NCBI GenBank assembly: GCA_025965295.1
Contig: JAOPXF010000326.1
Coordinates: 1 to 6,012, forward strand
Direction of reading: 5' to 3'
Length of the DNA: 6,012 nucleotides
Origin: Nocardioides sp.
GTDB lineage: Bacteria > Actinomycetota > Actinomycetes > Propionibacteriales > Nocardioidaceae
Shown one piece after another: positions 1-5,811 of the stretch. The notes beneath the pieces were generated by a model. That model was not told the DNA's origin. It saw nothing but the letters and a program-made list of their open reading frames with translations, and ran no database searches. The translations under genes and the position numbers were made by a program. Every line of letters begins with the position of its first letter. Within the stretch, counting starts at the first letter, position 1.

Positions 1-751
1 CGTCGCGGTAGAACGGGTCGCCGGTGCCGCAGTCGATGCGCACCCGGATCCCGTCGAGGTCCTCCTGGTGGCCCACCACCGAGAAGCGCTCGTACTCCGC
101 GGCGTCCGCGAAGCCGGACCGGCTCGCGTCGTCGGGGTCGCTCCAGATCGCCGGGCTGCTCGCGGCCACCGTCGGCGCCCGGGTGTCGCCGAGCAGGCCG
201 GCGAGCCGCAGGGCGCCGTACCCACCCATCGACCAGCCGATCAGCCCGATCCGTTCGGTCCGGGCGCCCTCCTGGGCCAGCCGCGGGAGCAGCTCGTCGA
301 CGACCATGGCGCCGGCGTCCTCGCCGGAGGGGCGGGGGTGCCAGTACGACGTCCCGCCGTCGACGGTCGCCAGGGCGAACGGCGGGACCCCGGAGGCGAC
401 CGCCGCGGCCAGGAAGCGGTCGAGCCCGAACGCGGGACCGAGCAGCGTGGCGTGGTCCTCGCCGAGCCCGTGCAGCGCGACCACCAGCGGGAGGTCGCCC
501 GTGACGCGGGGCGGGCGCACGAGCGACCAGCCGGTCTCCGCGCCCAGCCGGTGCTCGGAGGTGAACGACCCGTCGACCACCGGACCGGGCTCGACGTCCG
601 GCACCACCCCGGCCTCGCCGTTGAGGCCCAGGTGGGCCTGGAGCCACGGTCGGCCGGGGAGGACGCCCTCCTCGATGCCGACGCCGGCGCCCGCGGCGAC
701 CACCACGGCGGTCGCCGTGCCTCCGAGGAGCAGCGCGCGGCGGCTGAGCAC
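1..751 (-). CDS. Exported alpha/beta-hydrolase esterase, C-terminus cut by window edge
   Basis: This is probably a secreted serine esterase of the putative-esterase (esterase D-like) branch of the alpha/beta-hydrolase fold; the substrate cannot be told. Read on the minus strand from GTG at 751, 250 codons are visible and the frame is open to the edge. The start gives VLSRRALLLGG followed by a hydrophobic Ala/Val/Gly stretch, a twin-arginine-type leader (R4, R5), although no clear AxA cleavage site is seen. An HGLG motif at H94 fits the oxyanion-hole strand, and GWSMGG at 172-177 is the nucleophile elbow with Ser174. Asp245 in the GTGDPF segment is a candidate triad acid. The catalytic His should lie beyond the edge. 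It diverges from the gene at 816 across 64 bp. No Shine-Dalgarno precedes the GTG; in-frame GTA/TTG codons upstream make a slightly earlier start possible but would break the leader pattern. The family call is strong and the export call moderate. Confidence 0.85.
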   Translation of the reverse strand, partial: MLSRRALLLGGTATAVVVAAGAGVGIEEGVLPGRPWLQAHLGLNGEAGVVPDVEPGPVVDGSFTSEHRLGAETGWSLVRPPRVTGDLPLVVALHGLGEDHATLLGPAFGLDRFLAAAVASGVPPFALATVDGGTSYWHPRPSGEDAGAMVVDELLPRLAQEGARTERIGLIGWSMGGYGALRLAGLLGDTRAPTVAASSPAIWSDPDDASRSGFADAAEYERFSVVGHQEDLDGIRVRIDCGTGDPFYRD

Positions 752-763
752 CGGCCCAGTCTG
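752..763 (-). promoter_or_regulatory. Possible -10 element of a leaderless esterase transcript
   Basis: On the minus strand the hexamer CAGACT (763-758) lies exactly six bases before the GTG start at 751. It fits the actinobacterial -10 pattern (A at position 2, T at position 6), at a distance that would put the first transcribed base at or next to the start codon. There is no Shine-Dalgarno here, which fits leaderless translation. No convincing -35 was found. The same arrangement appears at two other starts in the window. Confidence 0.3.
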
Positions 764-803
764 GCAGCCTGTGGACAACCGTGGCGGTACGACGCGGACG
801 GGG

Positions 804-809
804 AAGGAG
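804..809 (+). promoter_or_regulatory. Ribosome binding site for the gene at 816
   Basis: AAGGAG lies six bases before GTG at 816. It is the only strong Shine-Dalgarno found among the starts in this window. It decides the start, because the frame stays open far upstream with no other comparable site. Confidence 0.7.
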
Positions 810-815
810 ACCGGG

Positions 816-1331
816 GTGACCCTGCCCCGCGTGCTGCTCGCCGTCCTCGTCCTGATCCTGCTGAGCGCCCTGGCGGTCGCCGTGGGCGGCGTCGTGCGGT
901 CCACCGAGCCGCGTCCGGCGCCGCGGCCCCTGCTGCTGGGCCGGCCCGCACCGGAGCCCGAGTCGGCGGCGGTCCGGGTGCTGCGCGCCTGGGACGTCCG
1001 GCGGGCTCGGGCGTGGTCGCGCGGCGAGACCGGCGCGCTGCGTCGGCTGTACGTCGCTCGCTCGAGCGCCGCACGTCACGACGTGGCGATGCTCCGTGCC
1101 TGGAGCCGTCGCGGCCTCCGGGTCCGGGGGATGCGGATGCAGGTCCTCGGGGTCGACGTGCGCGCGCAGGGCCCTGACCGGATCGTGCTCATGGTGACCG
1201 ACCGGCTGACGGGGGCCGTCGCGGTGGGCAGCGGCACCCGGGTCCCCCTGCCGCGCGACGCCGCCTCGACGCGCACCGTGACCCTGCGCCGGGTCACGGG
1301 TGAGTGGCGGGTGGCCTCGGTGCTGCCCTGA
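816..1331 (+). CDS. Hypothetical membrane-anchored protein, 171 aa
   Basis: Function is not recognised. The GTG start at 816 is chosen for the AAGGAG site six bases upstream; the frame is open well upstream, but that part lies antisense to the esterase and is not supported as coding. Residues about 4-26 form one hydrophobic segment (VLLAVLVLILLSALAVAVGG), read as an uncleaved anchor with the rest outside the membrane. A Pro/Arg-rich linker follows to about residue 45. The remaining roughly 125 residues are rich in Arg and Ala. They look like one small alpha+beta domain: helical at first (VRVLRAWDVRRARAWSRG), then strands ending in GEWRVASVLP. That closing pattern recalls NTF2-like or Mce-associated small extracytoplasmic domains, but this is only an impression. 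It diverges from the esterase and ends 6 bp from the stop of the convergent epimerase gene, so it is not in an operon. Confidence 0.75.
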   Translation: MTLPRVLLAVLVLILLSALAVAVGGVVRSTEPRPAPRPLLLGRPAPEPESAAVRVLRAWDVRRARAWSRGETGALRRLYVARSSAARHDVAMLRAWSRRGLRVRGMRMQVLGVDVRAQGPDRIVLMVTDRLTGAVAVGSGTRVPLPRDAASTRTVTLRRVTGEWRVASVLP

Positions 1332-1337
1332 GGGCGG

Positions 1338-2228
1338 TCAGGCCAGCCCGGCGGCGAGCACCGCGGCGACGTCGCGGTCCCGGAACACGTAGCCGCTCGC
1401 CTCGAGCGCCGCGGGACGGACGTTGAGGGAGCCGAGCAGCTCGGGCGCCATCTGACCGGCGCCGACGCGCAGCGCGGACCTCGGTGCGAAGACCACGGCC
1501 GGCCGGTGCACGGCCTTCGCCAGGGCCCGGGTGAACTCCGCGTTCGTGGGGGTCTCGGGGCAGCACAGGTTGAACGGTCCGCTCGCCGACTCGTGCTCGG
1601 CGAGGTGGGCCACCGAGCCGATCCAGTCGCGCAGCGAGATCATCGCCATGTACTGACGGCCGTCGCCGAGCCGGCCGCCGAGGCCGAGCCGGAAGAGCAG
1701 CCGCAGCTGCTTGAGGGGGGCGTTGCGGCGGTCCATGACCGGTGCGGTCCGCAGCACGCAGACCCGCGATCCGACCGCGGCGGCCGGCTCGGTGGCGGCC
1801 TGCCACTCGCGGGTCACCTCGGTCAGCAGGGCGTGGCCCCGGCTGTCGGAGGCCTCGGTGAGCACCTGGTCGCCGTGATCGCCGTACCAGGAGATCCCGT
1901 TGCCGGCGAGGAACACGGGCGTGGAGTCGCTGTCCGCGATCGCGCGGGCCAGCACCCGCGTGGTGGTGACCCGGCTCTCGCGCAGCTCACGGGCCCACTT
2001 CTCGGAGTGGGGGTTGCCTGCGGTCGGCGTGCCCGCGAGGTTCACGACCACGTCGGCGCGTTCGACGACCGCCCGGTCGTAGGTGCCGGCGTACGGGTCC
2101 CACGTCGACTCGTCCGGGGCGCTGGACGGTCGGCGCACCAGCTTCGTCACGGTGTGACCGCGGCCGACCAGCTCGTCGGTGAGGTGGGTGCCCAGGAAGC
2201 CCGAGGCCCCGGCGATGACGATCTGCAT
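1338..2228 (-). CDS. TIGR01777 family epimerase / atypical SDR (YfcH-like)
   Basis: A 296-residue protein close to the usual family length of about 300. It starts MQIVIAGASGFLG: a beta strand followed by the GxxGxxG nucleotide-binding loop (G7, G10, G13) of extended short-chain dehydrogenases, so it should bind NAD(P) in the cytoplasm. VVNLAGTP near residue 65 is the usual fourth-strand motif, and NGISWYGDHGD near 109-119 is the TIGR01777 version of the active-site strand. The C-terminal segment PELLGSLNVRPAALEASGYVFRD matches the short DUF1731-type tail of this family. The physiological substrate of the family is not established. In many actinobacteria this gene directly follows the E2 acyltransferase gene and precedes lipB-lipA, suggesting a link to lipoate-dependent metabolism; here the kinase gene separates it from the E2 gene. 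There is no Shine-Dalgarno before the ATG at 2228. Confidence 0.92.
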   Translation of the reverse strand: MQIVIAGASGFLGTHLTDELVGRGHTVTKLVRRPSSAPDESTWDPYAGTYDRAVVERADVVVNLAGTPTAGNPHSEKWARELRESRVTTTRVLARAIADSDSTPVFLAGNGISWYGDHGDQVLTEASDSRGHALLTEVTREWQAATEPAAAVGSRVCVLRTAPVMDRRNAPLKQLRLLFRLGLGGRLGDGRQYMAMISLRDWIGSVAHLAEHESASGPFNLCCPETPTNAEFTRALAKAVHRPAVVFAPRSALRVGAGQMAPELLGSLNVRPAALEASGYVFRDRDVAAVLAAGLA

Positions 2229-2240
2229 GCCGCAACCCTG
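2229..2240 (-). promoter_or_regulatory. Possible -10 element of a leaderless epimerase transcript
   Basis: On the minus strand CAGGGT (2240-2235) sits six bases before ATG at 2228, with A and T in the conserved second and sixth positions of an actinobacterial -10. No Shine-Dalgarno is present between it and the start. A -35 box is not evident. This is a pattern-level call only. Confidence 0.3.
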
Positions 2241-2269
2241 TCACGGCGGCGAAGTCCGCCCGGATGGGG

Positions 2270-2281
2270 CACGATCGGGGC
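2270..2281 (+). promoter_or_regulatory. Possible -10 element of a leaderless kinase transcript; decides start at 2282
   Basis: CACGAT (2270-2275) lies six bases before ATG at 2282, the spacing expected between a -10 and the first transcribed base. If real, the mRNA begins at the ATG at 2282 and excludes the in-frame ATG at 2264, which has no ribosome binding site. No clear -35 was found. Confidence 0.33.
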
Positions 2282-5200
2282 ATGGACTCCCGGGATCGCG
2301 ACCGCCAGCCCGACGCTGGCGAGATCGGCGACTGGATCCTGCAGGCGGTCCCCGACGGCCTCTGGGTGATCGGCGACGACGGCACGACGGCGTGGGGCAA
2401 CGCGCCCCTGGCCGCGATGCTCGGCCTGGAGCCGGGCGAGCTGGTCGGCTTCCCGGCGCCGCGGGCGGTGGACCTCGACCTGCTGCTCGCCTCACGGGAG
2501 AGCGGCGAGGACGCCGAGGTGCTGGTCACCCGCGCCGACGGCACACAGTTCTGGGCGGTGGTCCGGCCGGCGCCGCTCCTCGACGCGGAGGGTGCCCGGC
2601 AGGGCTGGCTGCACCGGGTGCGCGACCACAGCGACCAGCCCCGGGTCATCGAGGAGCTCCAGCGACGCGAGGTCCAGCTGGCCGAGGCCCAGTCCATCGC
2701 GCGGATCGGCAGCTGGGAGCGGCTCGTCGGCGACGGGGTGGTGCGCTGGTCCGACGAGCTCTTCCGGCTCTTGGAACTGGATCGCGAGACGTTCGTGCCC
2801 TCGTCGGATGCCTTCTTCGAGCTCCTGCACCCCGACGACCGCGCGGCCGCCGTCGCGGCGTACGACGCGATGCTGGCCGGCGGCGAGACGATCGACGTCG
2901 ACTCCCGGCTCGACCGGCCGGTCGGCATGCCGGCTCGCTGGGTGCGCACCCGCGGGCGGGCGACCCGCGACGCGAGCGGTGCGCTGGTGCGGGTGGGCGG
3001 CACGGTGCAGGACATCACCGAGAGCAAGGAGGCCGAGCAGGGCCTGGCCTTCCTGAGCGCAATGGCCGGTGCGGCCAACGAGGCGCGCACGCTGGAGGAG
3101 GCGCTGCTCGCCGCCGACGCCGTGGTCCGCCCGCACACCCAGTGGCCGGCCATCTTCGTGTCCGCCCCCGACCCGGAGCTCCCCGGGGGGCTGGTGCACT
3201 TCGAGACCGGGTGGGGTGACTTCTCCGAGGAGGAGCAGTCGGCCGCGCGCGCGCTTGCGGCACGCGCCGCCGAGTGGCGTGCGATCGTCCAGGAGCGGCT
3301 GGCGGACGGGACCTTCCTCGTCGCCGGACCCGCGGTGGTCGGCGAGCGGCTGGCCTGCGTGATCACGTCCGACAGCCGGGCCACCACTCCTCCGCGGGCG
3401 TCCGAGATCGCGATCTTCGCCCAGATGCTCTCGCTGCTCGCCCACGTCGCGGAGCGCGAGGAGGCCGCCGCGGAGCTTGCGGCGGCCCGCGACGAAGCGC
3501 TCGCGGCCTCGCGCGCCAAGTCGGAGTTCCTGGCCACCATGAGCCACGAGATCCGGACCCCGCTCAACGGTGTGATCGGGCTCAGCGAGCTGCTCAGCCG
3601 CACCGAGCTGACCACCCACCAGCGCCGTCTCGCCGAGGGCGTGGACCAGGCCGGGCGGGCCCTGCTCTCCCTCGTCAACGACATCCTCGACCTGTCCAAG
3701 ATCGAGGCCGGACGGCTGGACCTCGAGGAGGTCGACTTCGACCCCCGGGTCATCGTCGAGCAGAGCGTCGGTCTGGTGGCCGAGCGGGCCAGCGCCAAGC
3801 ACCTCGAGCTCGTCGTGTCGAACGCCGACCGGATGCCGTCGATGGTGCGCGGGGACCCGGTCCGCTTCGGCCAGGTCGTGACGAACCTGGTCTCGAACGC
3901 CGTGAAGTTCACCGAGGCCGGCGAGGTCGTCGTCCGGGCCAGCGGCGTCGACTCGGGGGTCCGGGTCGAGGTGTCCGACACCGGGATCGGCATCAGCGCC
4001 GACGCCCAGCGCCAGCTCTTCACCGCGTTCTCCCAGGCGGACAGCTCCACGACCCGTCAGTACGGCGGCACCGGTCTGGGGCTCGCGATCAGCAAGCGGA
4101 TCGTGGACGCGATGGGCGGTCAGATCGGTGTCGAGAGCGAGACGGGTGCCGGCAGCACGTTCTGGTTCGAGACGCCGTTCGCGCCGGCCACCGCGCAGAG
4201 CCCACGGCCCGAGGCGGCCCTCCGCGACGCCGTCTCCGGCCTGCGGGTGCTGGTCGTGGACGACAACGCGACCAACCGGTTCATCCTGGACGAGCAGCTC
4301 GCGGCCTGGGAGGTGAAGGTGACCGCGGTGGAGTCGGCGTACGACGCGCTGGTCGAGCTGGACACCTCGGTGCGCGACCACGAGCGCTACGACGTGGTGT
4401 TGCTGGACTACATGATGCCGGGGGTCGACGGGGAGCAGCTGGCCCGCGTGATCAGGGCGGAGGAGCGGCACCGCGACACCCGGCTCGCGCTGCTGTCGTC
4501 GGCGATCGAGCCCACGGCAGCCTGGCTGGCCGACGCCGGCATCGACAGCTTCCTCGGCAAGCCGGTGCTGCCCTCGCGCCTGCTCGAGGTGCTCGCCACG
4601 CTCGGCGGCCGGCTCGAGGCGACCGACGTGGCCGAGCCGGTCGTGGCTCGTCCGGCCGGCGGTGACGTCCGGGCCCGGCTCCTCGTCGTGGAGGACAACC
4701 CCGTCAACCAGATGGTCGCCGACGGCGTGCTGCGCCGCCTGGGCTACGACCTGGTGATGGCCGACAACGGGGCGGCCGGGGTGGCCGCCCTGGCCGACGA
4801 CCCGGGCGGGTTCGACGCGATCCTGATGGACTGCCAGATGCCGGTCATGGACGGCTTCGACGCGACCCGCGCGATCCGCGCGATGGTCGGCGACGGCGCG
4901 CGGATCCCGATCATCGCGATGACGGCCGCGGCGACCGCCGAGGAGCGCGAGCGCTGCCGCGAGGCCGGCATGGACGACTTCCTCTCGAAGCCCGTCGTGC
5001 CCGACCTGCTCGAGAGCACGCTGGCCCGGTGGGTGCCGGGCCGGGCCTCGGACGGCGCGGCCGACCGGCTGCGCGAGCTCCTCGACGACGGCATCGACCC
5101 GGCCCTGGTGCTCGCGATCGCGGATCGCTTCGCCGCCTCGGCCGGCGCGACCGTCGACGCCCTTCTCGGCGCCGCCCGTGACGGTGACGCGGCCGGGACC

Positions 5201-5434
5201 GCACGGCTCTCCCACGGGCTGCGGGGGAGCGCGTCCAACGTCGGGCTCACCGGGTTGGCCGAGCTCTGCGCGGCGATCGAGGAGCGGGCCCGGGCGGGCG
5301 CGCTCCCCGACGAGGAGGCGCTCGAGGCCCTGCGCGCGGCGCTCTCCGAGGGGGTCGACCGGCTGGGCGAGGCGGGACGTGCGCTGCGACACGCCGACCC
5401 AACATCTGGTGCCGAGAATCGCCCGAACCCCTAG
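2282..5434 (+). CDS. Soluble hybrid histidine kinase: PAS-PAS-GAF-like-HisKA-HATPase-REC-REC-HPt
   Basis: A 1050-residue phosphorelay kinase (ATG 2282; ATG 2264 would add six residues). Domains by residue: PAS 1 about 18-125; PAS 2 about 137-250, ending in the typical GTVQDITESKEAE; a weak GAF-like domain about 254-390; a helical linker; HisKA with MSHEIRTP, phospho-acceptor His422; HATPase with N box (N535, N539), DTGIG (566-570) and GGTGLGL (595-601). REC 1 has D660/D661, phospho-acceptor D709, S739 and K760. REC 2 has E804/D805, D850, T881 and K903. An HPt domain follows with SHGLRGSASNVG, phospho-His978. All key residues are present, so the BarA/ArcB-like chain His-Asp-Asp-His looks intact. 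There is no signal peptide or membrane segment, so sensing is probably cytoplasmic; the ligand is unknown. No separate response regulator is in the window. The last 15 or so codons are unusual (see findings), so the natural C-terminus may have been altered. Convergent with the E2 gene. Confidence 0.96.
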   Translation: MDSRDRDRQPDAGEIGDWILQAVPDGLWVIGDDGTTAWGNAPLAAMLGLEPGELVGFPAPRAVDLDLLLASRESGEDAEVLVTRADGTQFWAVVRPAPLLDAEGARQGWLHRVRDHSDQPRVIEELQRREVQLAEAQSIARIGSWERLVGDGVVRWSDELFRLLELDRETFVPSSDAFFELLHPDDRAAAVAAYDAMLAGGETIDVDSRLDRPVGMPARWVRTRGRATRDASGALVRVGGTVQDITESKEAEQGLAFLSAMAGAANEARTLEEALLAADAVVRPHTQWPAIFVSAPDPELPGGLVHFETGWGDFSEEEQSAARALAARAAEWRAIVQERLADGTFLVAGPAVVGERLACVITSDSRATTPPRASEIAIFAQMLSLLAHVAEREEAAAELAAARDEALAASRAKSEFLATMSHEIRTPLNGVIGLSELLSRTELTTHQRRLAEGVDQAGRALLSLVNDILDLSKIEAGRLDLEEVDFDPRVIVEQSVGLVAERASAKHLELVVSNADRMPSMVRGDPVRFGQVVTNLVSNAVKFTEAGEVVVRASGVDSGVRVEVSDTGIGISADAQRQLFTAFSQADSSTTRQYGGTGLGLAISKRIVDAMGGQIGVESETGAGSTFWFETPFAPATAQSPRPEAALRDAVSGLRVLVVDDNATNRFILDEQLAAWEVKVTAVESAYDALVELDTSVRDHERYDVVLLDYMMPGVDGEQLARVIRAEERHRDTRLALLSSAIEPTAAWLADAGIDSFLGKPVLPSRLLEVLATLGGRLEATDVAEPVVARPAGGDVRARLLVVEDNPVNQMVADGVLRRLGYDLVMADNGAAGVAALADDPGGFDAILMDCQMPVMDGFDATRAIRAMVGDGARIPIIAMTAAATAEERERCREAGMDDFLSKPVVPDLLESTLARWVPGRASDGAADRLRELLDDGIDPALVLAIADRFAASAGATVDALLGAARDGDAAGTARLSHGLRGSASNVGLTGLAELCAAIEERARAGALPDEEALEALRAALSEGVDRLGEAGRALRHADPTSGAENRPNP

Positions 5435-5650
5435 GTGCTCGCGCTGGTCCGGAACGGTGTCGCGAGACGGTGTTCCGGGGCAAGAGGGAACCCGGTATGA
5501 GTCGGGACCGACCCTCAGCGGTGAGTGGGAACGAAAGCCGCCCACAGCACTGGAGCGCCGCGTCGGGCTCCGGGAAGCGACGGCGGGTAGGGGTCGAGCG
5601 ACGCCGAGAGGCGCCGAACGACGTGCCCACGAGTCCGAAGACCTGCAGCG
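5379..5650 (+). mobile_element. Tentative 5' fragment of a group II intron (domain I-like RNA)
   Basis: I read this stretch as structured-RNA sequence rather than coding sequence. It begins with GTGCG at 5379, matching the GUGYG 5' end of group II introns, at the point where the kinase's G/C-ending codon pattern breaks down. Hairpins follow: 5449-5478 (7-bp stem, GCGA tetraloop); CCCG 5491-5494 with CGGG 5503-5506; and GTGGG 5525-5529 with CCCAC 5541-5545, whose loop carries the purine-rich AACGAAAGCCG. A GGGAACGAAAGC-type string also occurs in domain I of known introns such as Ll.LtrB; this comparison is from memory. No reverse transcriptase/maturase, catalytic domain V or 3' end is visible, so it would be a dead remnant. 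The right boundary is a guess, placed where coding-like sequence resumes. It could instead be ordinary spacer with chance hairpins. Confidence 0.35.
5449..5478 (+). other. Stem-loop with GNRA tetraloop just after the kinase stop
   Basis: CCGGAAC (5449-5455) pairs perfectly with GTTCCGG (5472-5478). Inside, a symmetric GGT/GGT internal loop leads to GTC (5459-5461) pairing with GAC (5466-5468) around the tetraloop GCGA. It starts 14 bases after the kinase stop codon. No T-rich run follows, so it is not a classic intrinsic terminator. A GNRA loop on an interrupted stem is typical of a docking hairpin in a folded RNA. Confidence 0.55.
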
Positions 5651-5710
5651 CCCGCGCACACCTACCAGGTCGGCGTCTTTGGCACGGTCTCCTTCGACGA
5701 CGACTTCTGA
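5651..5710 (+). pseudogene. Coding-like remnant ending in TGA, parent gene unknown
   Basis: In one plus-strand frame this stretch reads PAHTYQVGVFGTVSFDDDF and then TGA at 5708-5710. Eighteen of its nineteen codons end in C or G, the pattern of real genes in this genome, and the peptide alternates like beta strands with an acidic tail. Upstream of about 5651 the same frame turns into Arg-rich, mixed-codon sequence with no start codon and no ribosome binding site. It therefore looks like the last 19 or so codons of a gene whose body has been lost. I do not recognise the parent family. A chance open stretch in GC-rich spacer is the alternative. Confidence 0.3.
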
Positions 5711-5715
5711 CATGA

Positions 5716-5771
5716 CGCTGACCCGCCCGAAGCTCGGTGATCGAGCTTGTCGAGATTCGGGCGGGTCAGCG
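5716..5771. terminator. 16-bp perfect inverted repeat, possible two-way terminator
   Basis: The arms CGCTGACCCGCCCGAA (5716-5731) and TTCGGGCGGGTCAGCG (5756-5771) are perfectly complementary. The 24-base loop contains a smaller hairpin, GCTCG (5732-5736) with CGAGC (5742-5746). It sits between the convergent kinase and E2 genes, 24 bp past the E2 stop, where a shared terminator is expected. Neither strand has a T-run after the stem, so termination would be of the U-less type proposed for high-GC actinobacteria. The loop contains ATCGAGCTTGTCGAGAT, resembling a short palindromic intergenic sequence I recall as common in Nocardioides and related genomes, so the element may also be a dispersed repeat. 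Confidence 0.6.
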
Positions 5772-5811
5772 ATCAGACGTCGAAGGTGCAGCGATCAGAC
5801 GTCGAAGGTGC
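5767..5811. repeat. 22-bp tandem duplication across the E2 gene stop
   Basis: Two exact 22-bp copies lie head to tail (5768-5789 and 5790-5811), with one further matching base at 5767. On the minus strand each copy carries the codons for the C-terminal TFDV of the E2 enzyme plus its TGA. The copy at 5790-5811 is in frame and ends the protein at 5795. The other lies after the stop and, as 22 is not a multiple of three, in a different frame. It also supplies the outer bases of the right arm of the inverted repeat ending at 5771. Confidence 0.9.

Noticed and set aside
24..815. The upstream extension of the open frame of the 171-residue protein, and other plus-strand frames across 24-1177.
   Set aside because: This stretch is antisense to the esterase, whose leader, HG motif and GWSMGG elbow are clear; the strong ribosome binding site at 804-809 fixes the start at 816.
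1987..4050. A 687-codon minus-strand frame covering the kinase and part of the epimerase gene.
   Set aside because: Ser/Arg/Ala-rich sequence without motifs; it overlaps two clearly real genes in other frames.
3274..4665. A 463-codon plus-strand frame inside the kinase gene.
   Set aside because: Out-of-frame shadow made of Arg/Gly/Ala-rich low-complexity sequence, incompatible with the HisKA-HATPase-REC frame.
5435..5650. Possible tRNA, 6C RNA or c-di-AMP (ydaO-type) riboswitch.
   Set aside because: No cloverleaf or CCA-type end, no paired C-rich hairpin loops, and the conserved ydaO strings are absent; there is also no downstream gene on the plus strand for a riboswitch to control.
2492..5713. 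A very long open frame (over 1000 codons) on the minus strand opposite the kinase.
   Set aside because: It is an antisense shadow of GC-rich coding sequence: composition is Arg/Gly/His-rich and low in order, no domain motif is visible, and the plus-strand frame has complete kinase, receiver and HPt motifs.
5767..5811. CRISPR-like array.
   Set aside because: Only two head-to-tail copies without spacers, and one copy is the coding end of the E2 gene; it is a simple tandem duplication.
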